A stretch of 6,397 bases of DNA from assembly GCA_036277635.1 (NCBI GenBank), contig DASUMP010000048.1, positions 1-6,397 on the forward strand, read 5' to 3'. Shown here piece after piece: positions 5,301 through 6,397 of this stretch (position 1 is its first letter; every line of letters begins with the position of its first letter). The notes under the pieces were generated by a model. That model was not told the origin of the DNA and ran no database searches. It saw only the letters and a program-made list of their open reading frames with translations. The position numbers and the translations under genes are program-made. Source of the DNA: DASUMP01 sp036277635. Lineage in GTDB: Bacteria; Actinomycetota; Acidimicrobiia; IMCC26256; PALSA-610.

Positions 5301-5927
5301 ATGAAGCCCTACGTGCTCCCCGATCTCGCGTACGACTACGGCGCGTTGGAGCCTCATTACTCGGCGCGCGTGCTCGAGCTGCACCACTCGAAGCACCACG
5401 CCGGCTACGTCAAGGGCGTGAACGACACGCTCGACAAGCTCGCCGCCGCCCGCGAGTCCAACGACATGAGCACGATCGTCGGCCTCGAGAAGACGCTCGC
5501 GTTCAACTTGTCGGGCCACGTGCTGCACACCCTGTTCTGGCGCAACCTCGCCCCCGACGCCGGCGGTCGTCCCGACGGCGAGCTCGCGGCCGCGCTCGAC
5601 GAGCACTTCGGCGGCTTCGACGCGTTCAAGGCGCAGATGAGCGAGGCCGCCGGCACCGTGCAGGGATCGGGCTGGGGCGCGCTGTCGTGGGAACCGCTCG
5701 GCGAACGCCTCTACATCGAGCAGGTCTACGACCACCAGGGCAACGTCGGGCAGAGCGGCGTGCCGCTGCTCGTCATCGACGCGTGGGAGCACGCGTACTA
5801 CCTGCAGTACGAGAACCGACGTCCCGAGTACGTCGCGGCGATCTGGAACGTCATCGACTGGACCGACGTCGCGGCGCGCTTCGATCGCGCGCGTGCGCTC
5901 GAGTTCATCGAGGCCGACGCCCGGTAG
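5301..5927 (+). CDS. sodA: Fe/Mn-family superoxide dismutase
   Basis: A 208-residue enzyme converting superoxide to oxygen and hydrogen peroxide; the length is normal for the family. The N-terminal helical hairpin carries metal ligand H28 (LELHHSKHH) and H76 (GHVLHTLFW). The C-terminal alpha/beta domain carries D160 and H164 in the signature DAWEHAYY. Outer-sphere GSGWG (122-126) and ENRRPEY (171-177) are also present. Gly72, four residues before H76, is the Mn-type residue where Fe-type enzymes of the E. coli kind have Gln. By hand alignment, His145 (YDHQ) takes the place of E. coli MnSOD Gln146, as I recall for the Fe enzyme of Mycobacterium tuberculosis, so the metal preference is uncertain. 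There is no signal peptide, so it is likely cytoplasmic, although some actinobacterial SODs leave the cell without one. The ATG follows GGAGG (5292-5296). It starts 47 bp after the AlkB-family gene and probably has its own promoter. The symbol follows actinobacterial usage. Confidence 0.95.
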   Translation: MKPYVLPDLAYDYGALEPHYSARVLELHHSKHHAGYVKGVNDTLDKLAAARESNDMSTIVGLEKTLAFNLSGHVLHTLFWRNLAPDAGGRPDGELAAALDEHFGGFDAFKAQMSEAAGTVQGSGWGALSWEPLGERLYIEQVYDHQGNVGQSGVPLLVIDAWEHAYYLQYENRRPEYVAAIWNVIDWTDVAARFDRARALEFIEADAR

Positions 5928-5930
5928 GGT
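5925..5930 (+). promoter_or_regulatory. Possible -10 box of the cyclic-nucleotide-binding gene
   Basis: TAGGGT matches the TAnnnT -10 pattern and is identical to the -10 ahead of the AlkB-family gene. Its TAG is the stop codon of the superoxide dismutase gene. Transcription would begin near 5937, about 22 nt before the GTG start. No clear -35 box is seen (AGTTCA at 17 bp), so read-through from the dismutase gene is an equally good explanation of expression. Confidence 0.35.
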
Positions 5931-5931
5931 G

Positions 5932-5948
5932 CCGCTCTCGACGAGCGG
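5932..5948 (+). other. Hairpin overlapping the ribosome binding site of the next gene
   Basis: CCGCTC (5932-5937) pairs with GAGCGG (5943-5948) around TCGAC, a perfect 6-bp stem. The right arm touches the GGGGAGG ribosome binding site (5947-5953) of the cyclic-nucleotide-binding gene. It would form only in RNA read through from the dismutase gene, because a transcript starting near 5937 lacks the left arm. It could weaken translation of read-through RNA or mark the end of the dismutase transcript. Confidence 0.3.
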
Positions 5949-5958
5949 GGAGGCGCCG

Positions 5959-6384
5959 GTGGAGGGCTACGAGCTGGCGATCTACGCGGGCTATGTCGCG
6001 CGGATCCCGATGTTCTCGCACTGCGACGTCGGCGTGCTCGAGCACGTGACCGGCCGGGCCGACGTGCACGTGGTCGCGCCGGGCACCGAGGTGGTGCGAG
6101 AAGGCGACGTCGGCGAAGCGATGTACCTCGTCGCCGACGGCCAGCTGCGCGTCACCCGCGCCGGCGCCGAGCTCGCGGTGATCGGCCAGGGCGACTTCTT
6201 CGGCGAGCTGGCGCTCCTCGACCCCGCGCCACGCGACGCGACGGTCACGGCGGTCACGAACGCGACCGTGGTCGCGCTCGATCGTGAGGCGTTCCGGGCC
6301 ACCCTCGACGAGGTGCCGTCGTTGCGCGACGCGCTGCTGGTGGGGATGGCGCGGCGGCTCCACGCGCTCGACCGCCGCTTCTGA
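5959..6384 (+). CDS. Stand-alone cyclic-nucleotide-binding (CRP-type) domain protein
   Basis: A 141-residue protein made almost wholly of one cyclic-nucleotide-binding beta-roll. The phosphate-binding cassette reads FGELALLDPAPRDATVTA (81-98), with G82 and E83 placed to hold the ribose and R92 the cyclic phosphate, so real cAMP or cGMP binding is plausible. Before it are the usual YVARIPMFSHCD (12-23), VAPGTEVVREGDVGEAMYLVADG (39-61) and strand turns. A short C-terminal helix ends at 141. There is no helix-turn-helix, kinase, channel or other output domain, so this is not a complete CRP/FNR regulator. It may act by binding a partner protein. The GTG start has GGGGAGG (5947-5953) 5 nt upstream; the longer frame from 5893 overlaps the dismutase gene and has no such site. 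It lies 31 bp after the dismutase gene, on the same strand. The stop is followed by only 13 bases of the window. Confidence 0.85.
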   Translation: MEGYELAIYAGYVARIPMFSHCDVGVLEHVTGRADVHVVAPGTEVVREGDVGEAMYLVADGQLRVTRAGAELAVIGQGDFFGELALLDPAPRDATVTAVTNATVVALDREAFRATLDEVPSLRDALLVGMARRLHALDRRF

Positions 6385-6397
6385 ATCGGAGCCGGCG

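Noticed and set aside
5893..5958. ATG at 5893 as the start of the cyclic-nucleotide-binding gene
   Set aside because: It would overlap the dismutase gene by 35 bp and add a Ser/Arg/Pro-rich leader. GTG 5959 has a strong ribosome binding site and gives a domain-sized protein.
1..6397. A mobile element, CRISPR array, tRNA, rRNA or defence system
   Set aside because: No transposase, integrase, repeat-spacer array, tRNA-like cloverleaf or terminal inverted repeats were seen. Base composition and codon use look uniform across the window.

Overview
The window is a compact, very GC-rich stretch of bacterial chromosome. Seven genes are supported, with short gaps and many GTG starts. The strong third-position G/C bias, the TAnnnT-type -10 boxes, an actinobacterial-type LexA box and the protein families point to an actinobacterium. 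A lineage such as Acidimicrobiia would fit, but nothing here proves the class. No mobile element, tRNA, rRNA or CRISPR array was seen.

Left part (1-2188): a plus-strand gene encodes a small secreted protein with two copies of a 45-residue, two-cysteine helical repeat. It faces a three-gene minus-strand set across a roughly 90-bp convergent gap that holds a strong hairpin terminator. Reading right to left, the set encodes a cupin-fold protein that has lost the usual metal-binding histidines, a single-pass membrane protein of unknown function with an outer beta-rich domain, and a DUF421 membrane protein. Gaps of 54 and 27 bp suggest one transcript.

Middle (2189-4527): the cupin gene diverges from a 756-residue type I sulfatase gene across 68 bp. 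The sulfatase has the formylglycine motif CSPTRS, a complete set of metal- and sulfate-site residues, an extra C-terminal beta domain and no signal peptide.

Right part (4528-6397): three plus-strand genes encode an AlkB-family 2-oxoglutarate/Fe(II) dioxygenase, an Fe/Mn superoxide dismutase and a stand-alone cyclic-nucleotide-binding domain protein. Each seems to have its own -10 element, and in two cases the element overlaps the stop codon of the gene before it.

The most notable observation is upstream of the AlkB-family gene. A TTGGCG/TAGGGT promoter with a 17-bp spacer carries the palindrome CGAAC-GGGT-GTTCG in that spacer. This matches the LexA (SOS) box of Gram-positive bacteria and mycobacteria, and the predicted transcript would begin at or next to a GTG start codon. 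This suggests an SOS-controlled, leaderless AlkB-type repair gene next to an oxidative-stress gene. It is an inference from sequence but easy to test. The rest of the window looks like ordinary chromosomal gene content.
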